A stretch of 64,000 nt of DNA from Nephrocerus scutellatus (taxonomy: Eukaryota > Arthropoda > Insecta > Diptera > Pipunculidae). The position numbers and the translations under genes were made by a program. Below are positions 21,301 to 36,300 of the stretch, piece by piece; the first letter of the stretch is position 1; each line of letters begins with the position of its first letter. Below the pieces are notes generated by a model, which worked only from the letters and a program-made list of their open reading frames with translations, ran no database searches and was not told the DNA's origin. The stretch covers positions 91,920,249 through 91,984,248 of the forward strand of contig OX352762.1 of assembly GCA_947095585.1 (NCBI GenBank), read 5' to 3'.

Positions 21301-24300
21301 TTGATCGGGAAACTACTGACTGCTCAAAACTTGGTTTAAGCCAGTAGCGCAACAATCAAGTTCGTGATGTAGTGCTTGCTCTACCTCCTAGTGGTGGTCG
21401 CCGGGCAACTATGTGTATAAATCCTTATATATGTAGGCTAAAATTGCAAGTGCGAACGGTCTAGCGTTTCTAGTCTAGGTAACTTGGGTTAGCACCCTGC
21501 GGTAGCGAAAAATGCCCGCTACTGAAACCGACACAACGCCTCGGATAAGTAATGATCGAATAATGACGACTTTTGGCTATTGTACCCGGATTAAGATTGG
21601 CTTCTGGAATGTGAGGACGCTCCTTGAGTCAGGGAGTGAAGGACCTCAAATTACCAGATCTCTTCAACTGGAATGTGAGTTTCTTCGATATAATTTGAAC
21701 ATAGTGGGAGTGATTGAAGTAAGATGGTCCGACGCGGGAGAGTACCAATCCCTAACGTGTAACACTGTGCTACTCTACTTCGGCAAAACCTCCGGCAGTC
21801 CCCGTGAATCTGGAGTGGGTCTGCTGCTAACGCCAACAGCACGCAGAGCCCTAATAATTTCCTGGCACCCACATGTTGTTAGGATCTTATCTGCCAGATT
21901 TCGGACTAGAGTACGGCGCGTCACGATCATACAGTGTTACGCCACAACAAACTGAGGATGAAAAAGACAACTTCTACAATCAGCTTAGCGCTGTATTCAA
22001 CGCAACGCCGAAAGGAGATATCGTCATCGTGATGGGGGAGTTAAATGCCAAGGTAGGCAACGACAACTAAGGACTCATGTGATTGGGAAGCACGGCCTCG
22101 GCGAACGCAATGACAATGGTGAAAGATTTGTTGATTTCTGCAACACCAACCACCTTGTCATAGGAGGCACCATGTTTGAGAATAAGACCTGCCACAAGTT
22201 CAGCTGGGTGTCGACTGACAGGCAATCATCTTCCAACCAAATCGACCAAGTGGCGATCAGTCGACGTTTTAGGAGCTGACTTTAAGACGTCCGAAACAAA
22301 CGAGGATCTGACATGGGTATGGTACAGGATCATCACCTTATGGTAGCTACTGTCCAGTTACGTACGGCATCAGTTCAAAGAATCCGCAATATCATCCGAA
22401 TGCCTAGGTATAACATCGACCGGCAAAAGATCCCCTCAGTACGCCAACAATTAAGGGATCATTTATCGCAAGGAGTGGAAGCAATCAGCAGCTCACTGCC
22501 AATAATCATCCAAGAACATTGGAAGGCTGTGAAAAATGTTTTCACACCCGGAGCGAAAAGTATTGTTGGTAGAAGCCAGGCAAGGCACAGCACGTGGTCT
22601 ACCGAAGATACCTGGAGGCGGATTGAAGAACGTAGGCTACTTAAATATCGTATTGTAGATACCCCAGCGGCATCGAGGATCGAGCTAGAGTCCATGTATC
22701 GAAGAAAAATTAGAGAAGTGCAGCGTAGTGTAAGACGTGACAAACGTATTTATATTACCAATCTGGCCTCAGAAGCATAGGAAGCAGGGAGCAGGTGCGA
22801 TATCAGAACCGTTTACAGAAGCACCAAAGAGCTGACAGATGGTCACCGCTCTAGCCAAAATCCGGTGAAAGGCCTAGATGGTGCCGTACTCGTTTCAGAT
22901 GAGGATCAGCTCAAGCGATGGAAGGAGCATTTCTCTACGGTCCTTAACCGTATATTCGCTAACGATATGCACCCAAAACAAACTGAGCTGCCGGAAGTAA
23001 CAATTTCCCGAAGTCGCACCTGAACTCGCACTAAAGAAAAACAAGTCGGTAGATGGTATACCCACAGAGCTTCTGCGTGCCGCTTCAACGACATCAGCAA
23101 AGTTTTTATATCCTCTTGTAGAGAGAGCTTGGGAGGCAGAAAGTTTCCCCGACCAGTGGAAGAAGGGAATGATTCAAGCTCCCTAAAAAAGGTCTTATGG
23201 AGTGCGAAAATTGGAGAGGCATTTGCGTTCTTCCTGCAGTTGCAAAGGTAATAGCCAAAGTAGTACTTGAGCGAATTAAGGATCATCTGGAAGATACACT
23301 CCATGCCGAACAAGCAGGTTTCCGCACTGGATCCTCCTGTATAGACCACATAAACACCCTGCGGATCATTACTGAACAGTGCGTTGAATTCCGGTCACCA
23401 CTGCACCTGCTGCTCATCGATTTTGAGAAGGCGTTTGACAGTGTCAACAGACAGTTCATATGGCTCGCCTTGCGCAGGAGAGGTATACCCGATAAACTAA
23501 TAGCTATTATTAAAGCAACCTATGATGGCTCTAAATGTCATGTGCTGCATAGAGGAAAGCTGTCGGAGCAATTCGAGATCCTAAGTGGGGTACGACAAGG
23601 GTGCATTCCATCGCCGATACTTTTTTTGTTGGTGATTAGCGATGTACTTCGCGCAGCTTTATCTATTGGATACGGGGGAATTCGTTGGACTCTTACATCT
23701 CAACTCAAACATCTAAGCTACGCTGACGACGTTTGTTTACTCTCACACAGGATTATGGAGCTGCACCAAATGACAACAAATGTGGACAGGGAGGCAAATG
23801 TTGCGGGTTTGAAGATTAATACTGGCAAAACCAAAATCATCAACCTCGGCTCTAACTCAGTAACTAAAGTTAACATTGCTAGACAGCCGGTAGAGAGAGA
23901 AGAGATTTTTTAAAAGTTGATTTCGTATTAACCATAAACTACTCTAACTTATACCATCATTTGTTTTTGCTTTCCTGACATATAACTGGAGAAATATCAA
24001 TGTTATCTTTCAAAATGATAGGCTTCTAATTTAGTGAACCGCAGTGCACATAAATATAATATGGACAGACACAGTTGCCGCCCATTTCGCGTGCTTTCAG
24101 AATAAAGTCATATCGTTCAGCAGCTAATAATACAATCGAATTTGCAACAATGGGCTCTAAGTCACTACGGACCGAAGATATGACAATTACATTATGATTA
24201 TCAACCGATAGTTTTATCGGACATTTGGCTATAGCCTTATAAATTATACGAAATAAATATCGTCGGCCATAAACGACGTAAAACGTTTCATAAAGCGTTG

Positions 24301-27300
24301 AACTCTCATGACGCTAAGGACTAGAAAATACTTATTCAAGGGCGAACTATCGCTAAAGTTATATTAATAAAGATAGGTTAAGAGAAAGAGTGAGATAGAG
24401 AAAGATAGATAGAGTTTAATTTCGATGAAGATTAAAAAATCCGGGTTTGAGTGTATACCTCTTTTTTCAGTCTAGGTGCTGGAATTGGTGGATCATTGCT
24501 ACGTGGCGACGAGGACAATGGCAAAAATTTGTAGCCATGCGGACCACCATTTAACAAAAGTTTATGGGCTACTGCGGCGGCTGGAGAATCTTTGACATCA
24601 GTAAGTCCAAACCATTTCCTTTCGTTGTTGCTAAGAGGCGGTAGATATCGTGGTGTACCAATCCCACCGTCTACCACCGTTATGGGTGTGTTGCGTCTAG
24701 GAGGCACCGGCGGCGATAACATTTCTGGCGGATTGTCATATATTGACTCGGTGGTAACGATTTTTAGATTATTGTTGTTGTGATTCACCGCAGTTGCAGT
24801 GGCTGTTACGGTGCTGGTGCTGGTGTTGGTGTTGGAGGTGGTTCTATTTCGTGGCACTGCTGGCAGTTTTGCTACAGGTTGACTTAGATGATGCAGCGAT
24901 GGAAGTGTCTGAGACGCGTGTGATGAGTTTTTGTAGTATGATGACGACAATTGTGCTTGTTTTTGTTGTTGTAAATGTGATGACGATGATGATGATGATG
25001 ACAGATATGAATGCAACGTTGGTGGCGGTGGCCTAACCGGAGCACCGGGACGAGCAGCATTACGACAATTCAAATCTAGACTGCTACTTGGTTTAAGCTA
25101 ATAAAATCATTTTGTTTTTGTTGTATGCATATGTTTTCCAATTTTCATGAATTTTAGTATAATGGATGTGGGTGTGAGTGTGTGTGTGTCATTGTCAAGT
25201 GAAAGAGAAAGAGATGTGTGTGTGAGATGTGTTTTTAACAAAAATAAAAATACACAGATATTAAAATAGGAAAGCATCGAACAATAAGTTATATAACAAT
25301 TGCACTCATTTACTGTACTTTAACATAAAAGTAAAACAACAGAAAACAATAAGTACAACAACGGAAAACAGGCACCAGCAATCATCAAGGTAAAGTAGTA
25401 CTTACCGTGCGGTCTACTGTTGGCGATTTAAAGAGCGGGTGATTCTGCAATTCCTGCGATAGGTTCATCTCTGATGAACAGATCGAACCGGCCGGGCTTA
25501 CAGTAGGAGATGACGCTCCCAAATGGCTATGGTAAGTGGGCGCACTGCTTGTAAAGTTTGCATAGCCATTCTGCTGGATTTGCGAATTCGAACTGGACAT
25601 CGCCAAGGGCTTTCGCATGCCGGTCGTTGCTCCGTTAATCGCTTCGGGGCTGGCGTAAGCGAAACCACCACCGCTACGTTTGTTGAAAATCGGTGAACTT
25701 GGCGCAGAATGGGGGCCATGGTGTTTCACACCGAGGCCACCACCAATACCATCGTGATGCGAGCTCGATACGTGCGAACGAAAATTTGTCTTTGGTGGTG
25801 TGATATCACGAAATTTCGATTTAAGATCCTTGTAGGCAGTTTTTACACCACGTGACCCTTCCTTTACCTGCAAGACCAGCATATGATTAGAATATGAATT
25901 TTCAAGCAAGAACTACTAAATAAGTATGTAAATAGTTTTTAGGAATAAATAAGAAACAAAAACATAAAAAGTTCAAATAGAAAGAAGCTACAAATAAAAA
26001 AAAGGCAAACGAAAACACCACTCACCGATTTCACAGCAGACTTTACAGCAGGATTAGTCTGCAAAGTATAACGAACGTAGGAACGAACAATTCGATTGAT
26101 TGAGCAAACCCATGAAAGTATCATGATGTATATTACAAAATGCAAAAGTAGTAGTGGTAGTAGTATTAACAATAATAACAACAACCAACAACAACAGCAC
26201 ATGAGAGTGGAATAAAGAATAATAAGAGAAAGAGTTTCGTATTTATTAATTAATTTCTAATGTATTTGTTTGTCACATTAATTATACTTTGTTTAATAAT
26301 AATCATTAATCAACTCTGATGATGATGAGATATTGAAAAGTATGATGATTGCCAAATTAATAACCAAATTTGGCAGATAATGATATTTCGACTTCTACAA
26401 ATTACTAAGTTGTGTCCAAGTGGTGGGTGGTGTGGCTACACTCCACGTCCCTTGAATATAAACGCATATTATTTTCAAGTTTAAGGGATTCAGTTGTAAA
26501 TCAAGTTTTCGAAGAATCTTAAGTATGTGTTGTTTTCTGAATGTAAGTGGCATTTCAATAGTGTTGCCCGCTTTATTTTGAAATACCTTCATAAATTCAG
26601 TTGGGAAAATAAACGTTGAGAGTTGCAGTCTTAATTGTGGTAGTGAGTGAGTGAGTCCTGTTCATCAAATCATTGTCCGAAATCTTAGAGACTGTAAACC
26701 AGCTTCACGCTTCACACTAAGAACCTAAGCGACCAGCAGTATGGTTCCACTGAAAATCAGTGGAATCGTCTATTCACGAATTTGGTAAAAGCCAAATTTT
26801 TGCACTCGATATTTGCAAGGCATTTGACAGAGTCATTAAGCTATTTGGTCGAAAATGAATGCTTATGGAATTGATAAGGCCCTGCTTGATTGGACAAGAC
26901 CTTTCTGAGCGTTCAATACAGGTCGTACTGGACGGTTTGAAGCCCAATGTTCACCACATAGACTCCGCTGTTCCCCAAGGCTCTGTTTTGTCTCCGACAC
27001 TCTTAATGATTTTCATTAATGATATTCCATCCGCTGCTTGTAATCCGATTCATTGTTTCGCTGCAGCACTCTTAGCTTTCACGCTTTCTGCTCGCCCCTC
27101 TACATCGCAAGTGGAACTTGAGCAACAACGTAAGTTGAGTACGTTAAATTCTGACCATTACAGCATAACGATAGAGTAGAATGTAACCCAATGCTGTCTC
27201 CCTACTTTGAATAACAGAAACTGAACGGTATGTGCGTCAACAATAAGCTTTGTTGAAACGATCACATATTCACCATCGAAATGTCTAGGTTTCCTTAAAC

Positions 27301-30300
27301 GGTGTAAGATGAACTTCACTCCCTGGCTACTATCTACTACTAATCTGGCTACTATTTACAAGGCATATATTCGCCCGAAACTTGAATACAACTGTAGTGT
27401 CTGGGTAGGTTTTCCCAAGAACCACATTGCATCTACTAGACAGAATTTAGAACCGCACGATAAAACTTATTGGTGACGAACATATTGCGAAAACAATAGA
27501 GTCGCTTGAACTGTAGTCGCTTGAACATCGTAGGAATGTTTGCTGCTTGTCACTGTTTATCGCTTTTTCCACAAGCGATATTCAAGCGAGAAATATCCAG
27601 ATGCATGCAATACCAGTGTCACAACTTGAGCTTACAGGCCTACTATTAAACCTATCTTAGGGCGTACCAATCAATTCAAAAATTCCTTATAGCCGCACAA
27701 TAATTATGTGAATCGAATTGCCCGACTTTGTATTTCCGCATTTGTATGATCTGCAGTCATTTCAGACACATGTGCATAGATATCCCATCTTTTCCTCTCC
27801 CTAATTTCCCACCCAAAGCTGTGCTAACAATACATAAAAAATTCAAGAGTATTTTTTTTTGTGTTTTTTTGAATAAAGTTTGTAATGCAGTTTTTGGTAT
27901 GCAATCTCTACTCTTACACTAGCAACACTAGCACCACTTTTGCTCTAATTGTTGCAGCAGTCTCTGGGATTGGCACTAATATCTGTCTGTTGGTTATAGG
28001 TCTCTTACTACCTTCCCTTTATGTTTTTTCGTTCATTTTTCAATATCGACCATACACCTTTGTTACTTCTATGGCAAGGCCAGTTTCAACATAATATATA
28101 TAATATAATAACATCATAACCCGGGAAAAGGTTTCCTGGGCTTTAAGAAGTTTTTCGGCTTATAAGTCTCCTGGCATGATGGCATACAGCCGATTATACT
28201 AGACATGTCGGTAGAGCTGTCAACTGGCTAATGAAGATTTTTAGAGCTGTCTCCTACTCAATTATGTCCCCCGAAGCTGGAGAGGAGCTCGGGTGGTTTT
28301 TATACTCAAAACAAGCAGAAGAGGCCATGAATCAGCAAAGGATTTTAGGCCACTAAGTCTCTCATCGTTCTTGCCAAAGGCTCTGGAACGAATTCTGTAT
28401 CATCATATCGGGCAACGATTTGAAGTCACACAAGCATCGAGATCTCAACACGCATATCTCAAGGGCAGTTCCACGCAGACTGCCCTCCATGAGTTAGTGC
28501 GAACGATTGGGCACACGAATAACTACAAGCAGTTTACGTTAGCCACCTTTTTAGATATAGAAGGGGCTTTCAACAATGTTCACATTGAGGCCATTAAGGA
28601 AGCTCTGACCCAGTCAGAGTGGAAGCCTTCCTTACGCAATGGATCGTATCCAGGCTCGGCAGCTCGGCGGATTATACATGCCAATCTTGGCAGCTGTAAT
28701 ATTACCAAACGAGTGGACAGAGGCCCCCCAAGGAGGGGTTATCTCTCCCTTACTATGGCTGATGGTAATTAATGATGTGCTACTAAAACTTGAAGAGGAT
28801 AGGACAAAGGCAGTTGCGTATGCAGATGACGTGGTGATACTCGTATCAGCACCCAGCGCCAAATATCTCGGAGTGATCTTAGATAGGAAGCTTAACTGGA
28901 AGGCTAACCTAGAGATCAGGGCGAAGCAAGCATGCGTGGCCCTCTATGCTAGTAGCAAAACCATCGAAAGAAAATGGGGTCTTCAACCAAAGATGGCTTT
29001 CTGGCTGTACACAGCTGTTGTACGGCCAATTCTCACCTATGGATCGCTGGTTTGGTGGCCAGCGATGAAGAAGAAGTATAACGCCACCAAACTCAGCAGG
29101 TTACAGCGATCACCAGCAGCAGGCATTACAGGAGCTCTACGGTCTTGCCCGACCGAGGCCCTTAACACCATCTTGAACGTACTACCTCCTGACATATTTA
29201 TTAAGTATGTTGTGCAGTGCAGTACGACTCAGAGAATCTGGGTAGTTTGCTACTAGACCATACGGGCACTGCAATATACTGCAGACAGTACCTGAAGGCA
29301 TGATACCATCATCTACGGATTACTGCATACCTAAATTTAGCTTCAACTCCTCGTTCAGCGTTGAATTTCCCACCGGGGGAAACTGAAAGAATGGGACAGT
29401 AGCGAGGCAATATGACGCAACCATATTCACTGACGTATTCAAGATGAAGGACGGAGTCGGTGCAAGTATATTCTCAGATGATTTGAATCTGTCAAGGTCT
29501 TTCAAGCAACCCGATTCGGCTAGCATCTAGCATAAGGGAGGCCTGTAGAGCATTAAGACTCAGAAACGCACAAATCGGAAGGGTTGGTATTTGTGTTGAT
29601 AGCCAATCTGCCATAAGGGCGATTTATGCGACTACAATAGACTCGAAATTAGTAGAAACAGTGCCAAGAAGAATTGGCCTCGATCAGTCAATTCCTGGAC
29701 ATCACCATAGTATGAGTGCTGAGGCACAGTAATATAGATGGTAATGAGAGGGCGGACGAATTGGCTAAGATGGGCGTTGCTATGGATACTGGCTCTATGG
29801 AGAAGGTTAGCTGTCCAATGAGCTCAGTCAAGGAATAAATTCTCTCCTTCTTTAATACTAAGTCACAGCTCAGGTGGAGCAATTTGTCGAACGGCGCCAT
29901 ATCGAGATCAATATGCCCATCCTAAAGCGAAAAGAAAACTATCGAGTTGTTATCCAGAACCCGGAAGGATATTGCCAGAGTTGTGGCTATCAGCACTGGC
30001 CACTGGCCAGTGCGCAGTCATGCTGCTAAGTTGGGTATACTGCACAACAATTTTTGCAAAGATGAAAATGAGAAAGAAACTCACATACACTTCCTCTGCA
30101 GTTGTCCGGCCCTAGCAGGATCAAGACAACAGATTTTGGGTAAACCAGGATCATCGACTTGATCTCATACCTGAACGCTACAGGCTGGATTTAAACCTTG
30201 TCCTTATCCATGCTAAAACCATTGAGTTTTGTTGCATCAAAATGGCGCACACTAGCGCTAATTGAGGACCTCGCAAGCACAGCGTGGACCACCAGTCTAC

Positions 30301-33300
30301 CTACCATAATAACCTAACGCTACTTTCCGCATTATTGATCTTTGAATTATTTTTAAGAAAACAACAAATAGTCTTCTTGAAACTTGATAACCAAACTTTT
30401 TATAGCATGAGTAATGTGCATTTCTTCAAGTGACGCGGAAATGTATGAAGAATAAGCAAACATACAATACAATTAACCAACACCAACTACCTATAGTAAC
30501 AGGTGATTCAATTGGAGGTTACAATTTATGTGGACTTCTTTACAATTTAATGGGGTTTCCAACAAAACAGATTCCAGTGTTATTTATTTAAATATGAACT
30601 ACCGCAGAATTTATCTTGAAAAACATTTGATCAAAAAGGCAGATTCTGCAAAGCCTGGTAGCCATTTGGACGATCTTACAGACTTCAAATTAACATTAAC
30701 CGATGTGTTTTATTTTCTACCTAAATTGTAACCTCTTATTGAATCGCCTTTTATATTTGTTTTTTACTACGGCTTAGTAACACCTGCCCTTTTAATCATT
30801 ATTATTGTATTCCTCATAGTATGGTGCTTTTTCGAGTTAAAACGAACACGCAGTCTAATTTCCATGATCGCTACATATAACATGTTAGCTAACAAAAATA
30901 CATTTTTAATTTGAAACGAGTATTGTGCGTAGTAGTTTGCTTTGATCTGAAACAAATTGCAAACTCGCGTTGAATTAATTTTTTTGTTTTGCGATTTGTC
31001 AATGTTCATCCAGTTCTGAGCTATGTTTAAAGTTTCAAGTCTCTAGCTCAATGGGAAATTAGTTTCAATTACAAAATTTCACCTGCACAGACAGACATAC
31101 ACGAAAGCGAGCTAATAAAAACGTTTTAAAATAAGCAAATTGTTTAGACTAAAAATTAATGTTAAAATTATTCGGCGATTAAAAAGAGGGCGACCTCAAT
31201 TATGAGCATAAACAGTAAAAGCATTGGGCAGCGCGTACAGTGAGGAGAAAAAGCCCAGGCGATGTTACATCGGTGTGCGATTTGGCGCGTACAGTCAAAC
31301 TATAGTGCTTGCTCTTGGGTTTTTTTTATTTCTAACTTTGAAAAAATAGAAGAAATATTAGATCAGCAATCTGAAAATGAAACGTTGCTCTGATCCTTTT
31401 AATTATAAAATATTGTATTCTTCTCTGCTGTTTTAATAAAAAATCTCTCCAGCGGTCTTAATTCGAGCCCGCATTACTTCTAATAGGAGGAACGCTTAAG
31501 CCGAGGAAGACTTACGTTGGATGGTTGGTCCCGTATGCGTGCAAGGACCGTTCAGAAGATCACATGGATAAGTTTCCCTTAAATTAAATCGAGACTATTT
31601 GTGGTCCATTTGCTGGACATGTTTTGCTCATTTTTATTACCTTAACTCTTCTAATCATAGTATGTAAGAGTGATTCCGACGCACTGCTACGAAGATGCGT
31701 GGACTTCTGAAGTACGCGTGTCTTTTGGGGAGCTTGGAGAGAAAAGCATCTCAGTGTTCATGCGTTAATATCAGAATAATATTTCAAATACGAAACTTCC
31801 ATAGGTAAGCTATCCAAATTTGTGTGACTGAAGACTTATTTGTTCCTGGACAGTCTGAGTTTTTTTTTTTATAATTTGCGCACGTGAAAAGGGGTTCGCA
31901 CCTTTATAATGCTCGGCTATATGCTTGGCACAGCGTGTGCGTTAAGGAAAAGGAGGATAAGAGAGGAGATGTCTATGAGCTAGTGTCTTGGATGACTGTG
32001 GATCATAGTGATGTTGAAAGACAGAGCTTGGCTAAGCATTCCACATACGTGTTGTACGGCTGAATAACGAATCCCTGAACTTTACTGTACGTCCGATGAT
32101 GGCCTTGAGGGTTAACTGATGAGCATTTAGAGCGCCACGAGTATTGCGGTTGAATTCAAGGAGAGGTGGCATGCAACTGGCTATTTCTCTTGAGCACCGC
32201 TGATGGAAAAAGCGATAAAATAGTGACAAGCAGGAAACGTTCCTACGGTGTTCAAGCGAATCTATTGATTTCGCAATGTTTATGTCACCGATAAGTTTTA
32301 TCGCGCAGTTTTGTATTCTATCTAGCTAATGCAAGGTAGTTTTAGGCGCACCAGACCAAATATGGCAATTGTACTCATGTTTAGGGCGAATGAAAGCCTT
32401 GTAGATAGTAGCCAGATTAGAGGGAGTGAAAAGGGAGTGGGCTAGAAAACCTAAACATTTCGCAGCATTTTTGGCGACGGTAAATATGTGGTAATTTCAA
32501 CGAAGCTTGTCGTTAGTCAAAAAGATAGCTTCTAATCCAATGAAGCAGTTTTTCATCAACTCTATAAGCACGCATTTTAGACAAAATAGCTTGATGCCAA
32601 ACTCTGTCAAATGCTTTGGAAATATCGAGTTCAACTGCTTTGCTTTCAGAAAATTGATGTAAAGCCCGCTTCCATTGTTCGATGAGATATACCATCAAAT
32701 CACCAGTAGAACGTTGCCCACGAATTCCGTACTGCCGGTCACTAAGGATTTCGTTGGTTTCAAGATATTTCATGAGCTGAAAATTGATCAGCGTTTCCAT
32801 GACCTTGGAAAGAATGGATGTAAGTGCTATGGGTCGGTACGAAGAAGGTACGATGGTATGGTACGACGACGCCTTTTTTGGGTATGGGCTGGACAAAGCC
32901 TGTTTTCCAACTTCTCGGGAAGAGTCCCGAAGAATGGTATAGATGGAAAAGCTTACGCAATGGTAATGCCAGTTTGGAAGAACACCTCTTCAGAACTAAT
33001 GGGGAAATACCATCTGGCCCAGCGGATTTGTGAATGTTGAGATCGTTTAAAAATCTAGCAACTGCACGAGTACGAATGAAGATCTGTCCCATAGAGTGTT
33101 CAATACTCGGAGGTGCAGGTGGCATCAATGCACAATCTGGAAGCGTGGAACTAGCTGCAAAATGTGCAGCAAACAGATTGGCTTTGTCTTTAGATGACAA
33201 CTGGAGTGTCATTATAAATGAGCGTTGTAATTAACGAAGAGGCTGTATTTTTTGATTCTTTTCACGAAAGACCAAAAATTTGTACTACCTTTGGGACATT

Positions 33301-36300
33301 GTAGTATTTTTTGCCTCAATTTTTGGTCGTAGGCGAATTTGACTCACCCAATCGAATCGCATTGCAATCATTTCTGGATCGTTTAAAAGTTGTTCAGTTT
33401 TCCCCAGTAGGGTTAGCTTTGTAAAACCGAAAGCAAACCTCTCTAATCCTAGAAGTCTCTTTACAGCTCGAGTCATACCATCCATTATCCTTTGGTTTGA
33501 CAGACTTATTCCTGGAGGAGGGATAAAGTCTCTTATATTAAAAAGGATGATATTTGTGATTGAATCAGTTACATTTCAGACCAGTGTAACGTTAAAGTAA
33601 CACACGTACATTTTACGAGCTTGTTAAGCGGACAACAGACATAAATCCAACAGCTTACTTCTGATGAAAAAACTTTTTCTGAAGGCATTCTGCAGTAATG
33701 TTTCTAAATAAGACCGGTTTAACAAAAAAAAATACTGGGATAGGGACAGTTTTCAAACCAAATGTAAGCTCGGTTTCGAACATTGATAAATGCATCTTCA
33801 TTGAGGTGCTCTTTGGATATGCTGTGCATATGCATGGGCAGCACGTGTAACGTAGCACAAACAGACATTTAATTTTCACCTTTAATGTAAGTTAAGTAAG
33901 TTAGTCACATGTACTCGTAGACAGTTCCATCACAAGCCAGTGCTTGCTTACACTCACTGTACGATTGTAATGCTTAAGATTCATCGATGTGTTATTGAAG
34001 TATACATACTAAACAGCTAAAAGGTTGGTTGTCCTATTTCCAGAGGGTTAGAAAACAAATATATAATAGACAAATAAAAAGTAATGTAAAATTAAATGTA
34101 AAATCACTTTTTGGATCTGTTTTCTGTGTACAGAGTGTACTGGGATGATGGCATTTAATTCTACAATTGCAGCTGCTTAACATATATGTGTGTACTTTGT
34201 TTGGGTTGTTTCATTTACATTTACGTGAAAGCGTAAATTCAAAATTTGTGTATTTTTTGTTTAAATGTTTGCGAAAACCTTGGACAATTTGCTCTTTCCC
34301 AAATAATACTGAAATAAAAATTATACAGATAAATTATAATAAGAAAAAATTAAATATTACAGCGAAATAATTCAAAAAGGGTAAACATTTAAACGTAAAA
34401 ATAAATTGAGACATGTGTGAAACCCCGGCCCTACGACTATTTATTTATCGTTTCTAATTGCTCTTACCGCTTTGAGTTTCTTCATCCAATTGGATTTAAT
34501 CATAAGCTTGAATAAAAACGTAATATTATGTCTTTAAATAAATTGATTTGCGCACACACACACACAATTTGGTTTTTGCACTAATTCTTAAATCTACGGT
34601 AGCTTCTATTTGTCATTTATCTAAATGGTCAGATGCAATGAAGCCACTATACCCAACCCCCACCCACTACAACCCGGTCAAGTAAAATGTGTCAATGAAG
34701 CGGGAAAATTGAAAATTGTGTGCTTTTTTTTAAAAAACAACTACACAGTTAAAGCATAAATCATCAATTGCCAATTAATTTGTGGTTTATTTTTTTGACC
34801 TAAAAAAAATTCGTAGCTAGCAAATTTGACACAATCAATACTAAGCTTTTGCAATGATTGTTAGCCAACGGCAGTCTCACCTTGTCCTTGACATTTCGCA
34901 GAAAAGCATAGTTACGACCCCGTTTCTTGATCTTTTCGGCATACCGAACTGTCTCCAGTTCGAACTCATCGGAGAATCCCAATCCCGTATTAAGCATTTC
35001 CAGTCGTTCGTCAATAAATTGCTGAAATATTTGCAATTCCATCATCTTCGACAAAAATGGCCGCAAATGATGTGGTCGTGATTCTACAAATTTTTCTCGA
35101 TTGAAAGTCTTTCCGGTGCCAAATTCTACAGCATCCCGATATCCACCGATTAGTTGTACTAGCACACACAGGAAGATCTTTGAAACACGATCGCCAATAT
35201 GTTCATGCGAATGGCTGAGGTGTTTCTTCAGCTGTGAGATAATCTCTGGCGGCATCTCGTGGACATCATCAAAGGGACTTTCGAAGATTTTCGTATCACA
35301 GTTTAAGATCACAACTTCACCGAGTTCCTCTGGCGTCATCTGCAAAGAAATTAAATTAAATTTCACTACCTATGCTCAACACACTCAATAATAGAACGTA
35401 ACGTACAGTCTCGAGTACAGCTTCTGGGACACCAATCAAATAGGGCATCGGTGCGCTCAAAATATCTTTAAGTTTCATCGGAAGAACTGGTATGAATATG
35501 TGCTGCCACACCATTGGATAGAGAAATGCATTTGCAGCTTGGATACAAGATGACAATCTGTCCAGACGGCGTGATGTAAAAATTAACCTACGTTCAGCAA
35601 GCATTGCGGCGAAGACTGCTATCATATTTTTTGGGTCGACAAAGTTGTAATAGAGATTTAAATTGTGCTTTAAGATGAGAAAAAAAAAAGAAAAAACCAC
35701 AATAGAAAGTAAGGAAATGATTTGTAACTTTGAGCTTTCTATGATCAAAAACTCACATTTTCTGGAATACTTGGCAGTTGAAATTGCAACGGCCGCTCAA
35801 ACACAAAATGCTGCAAATGTAAGCGTAGTAATAAGATCTGGTTTTTTGTTTTAAACAAACTACAGTCGCATGCAAAATACTCACGTTTAGTCCGCTATTG
35901 AAGAATAATTTCAAATTACCCCCTGGATCAGGTACTCCTCTGTTATAAGCCTCGGAGAGAAATGTTGCGAAATCGCCATTACCGATTCGTCGCAATTCAG
36001 CCAAAACTGTAAGCAGTTTTAGAAACGTGTCATGCCACGGCAGATAGGTTATAATAATCATAGCGGAAGCGGTTTTCGGATCATGCCGGCAAAACCCGAA
36101 TCTCCATTTTGAATCGTCACTGGTCAGAACAAATGAATATGATTGCACGGACTCACTGTGCGGGGAAATAGAGAATATGATAAGAAAGTTAGTTTAACAA
36201 ATTAATAAACAAATTAAAATTGTTATGGTAATGTTTGTTCTCGTCTAGACAGACGTTTCTTAGCATAATTTTAATCGCGGTTAATAAGCCATATGTTTTT

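Noticed and set aside
22459..23349. Minus-strand frames of 94 and 147 codons
   Set aside because: Shadows of the plus-strand RTE-like LINE coding region.
24592..25036. Plus-strand frames with Met- and Cys/Trp-rich runs
   Set aside because: They are the antisense of Ser/Gln/Asn-rich codon runs in the connecdenn proline-rich exon.
26395..26592. Minus 65-codon frame between connecdenn exons
   Set aside because: No recognisable domain and no splice signals in phase with the neighbouring exons.
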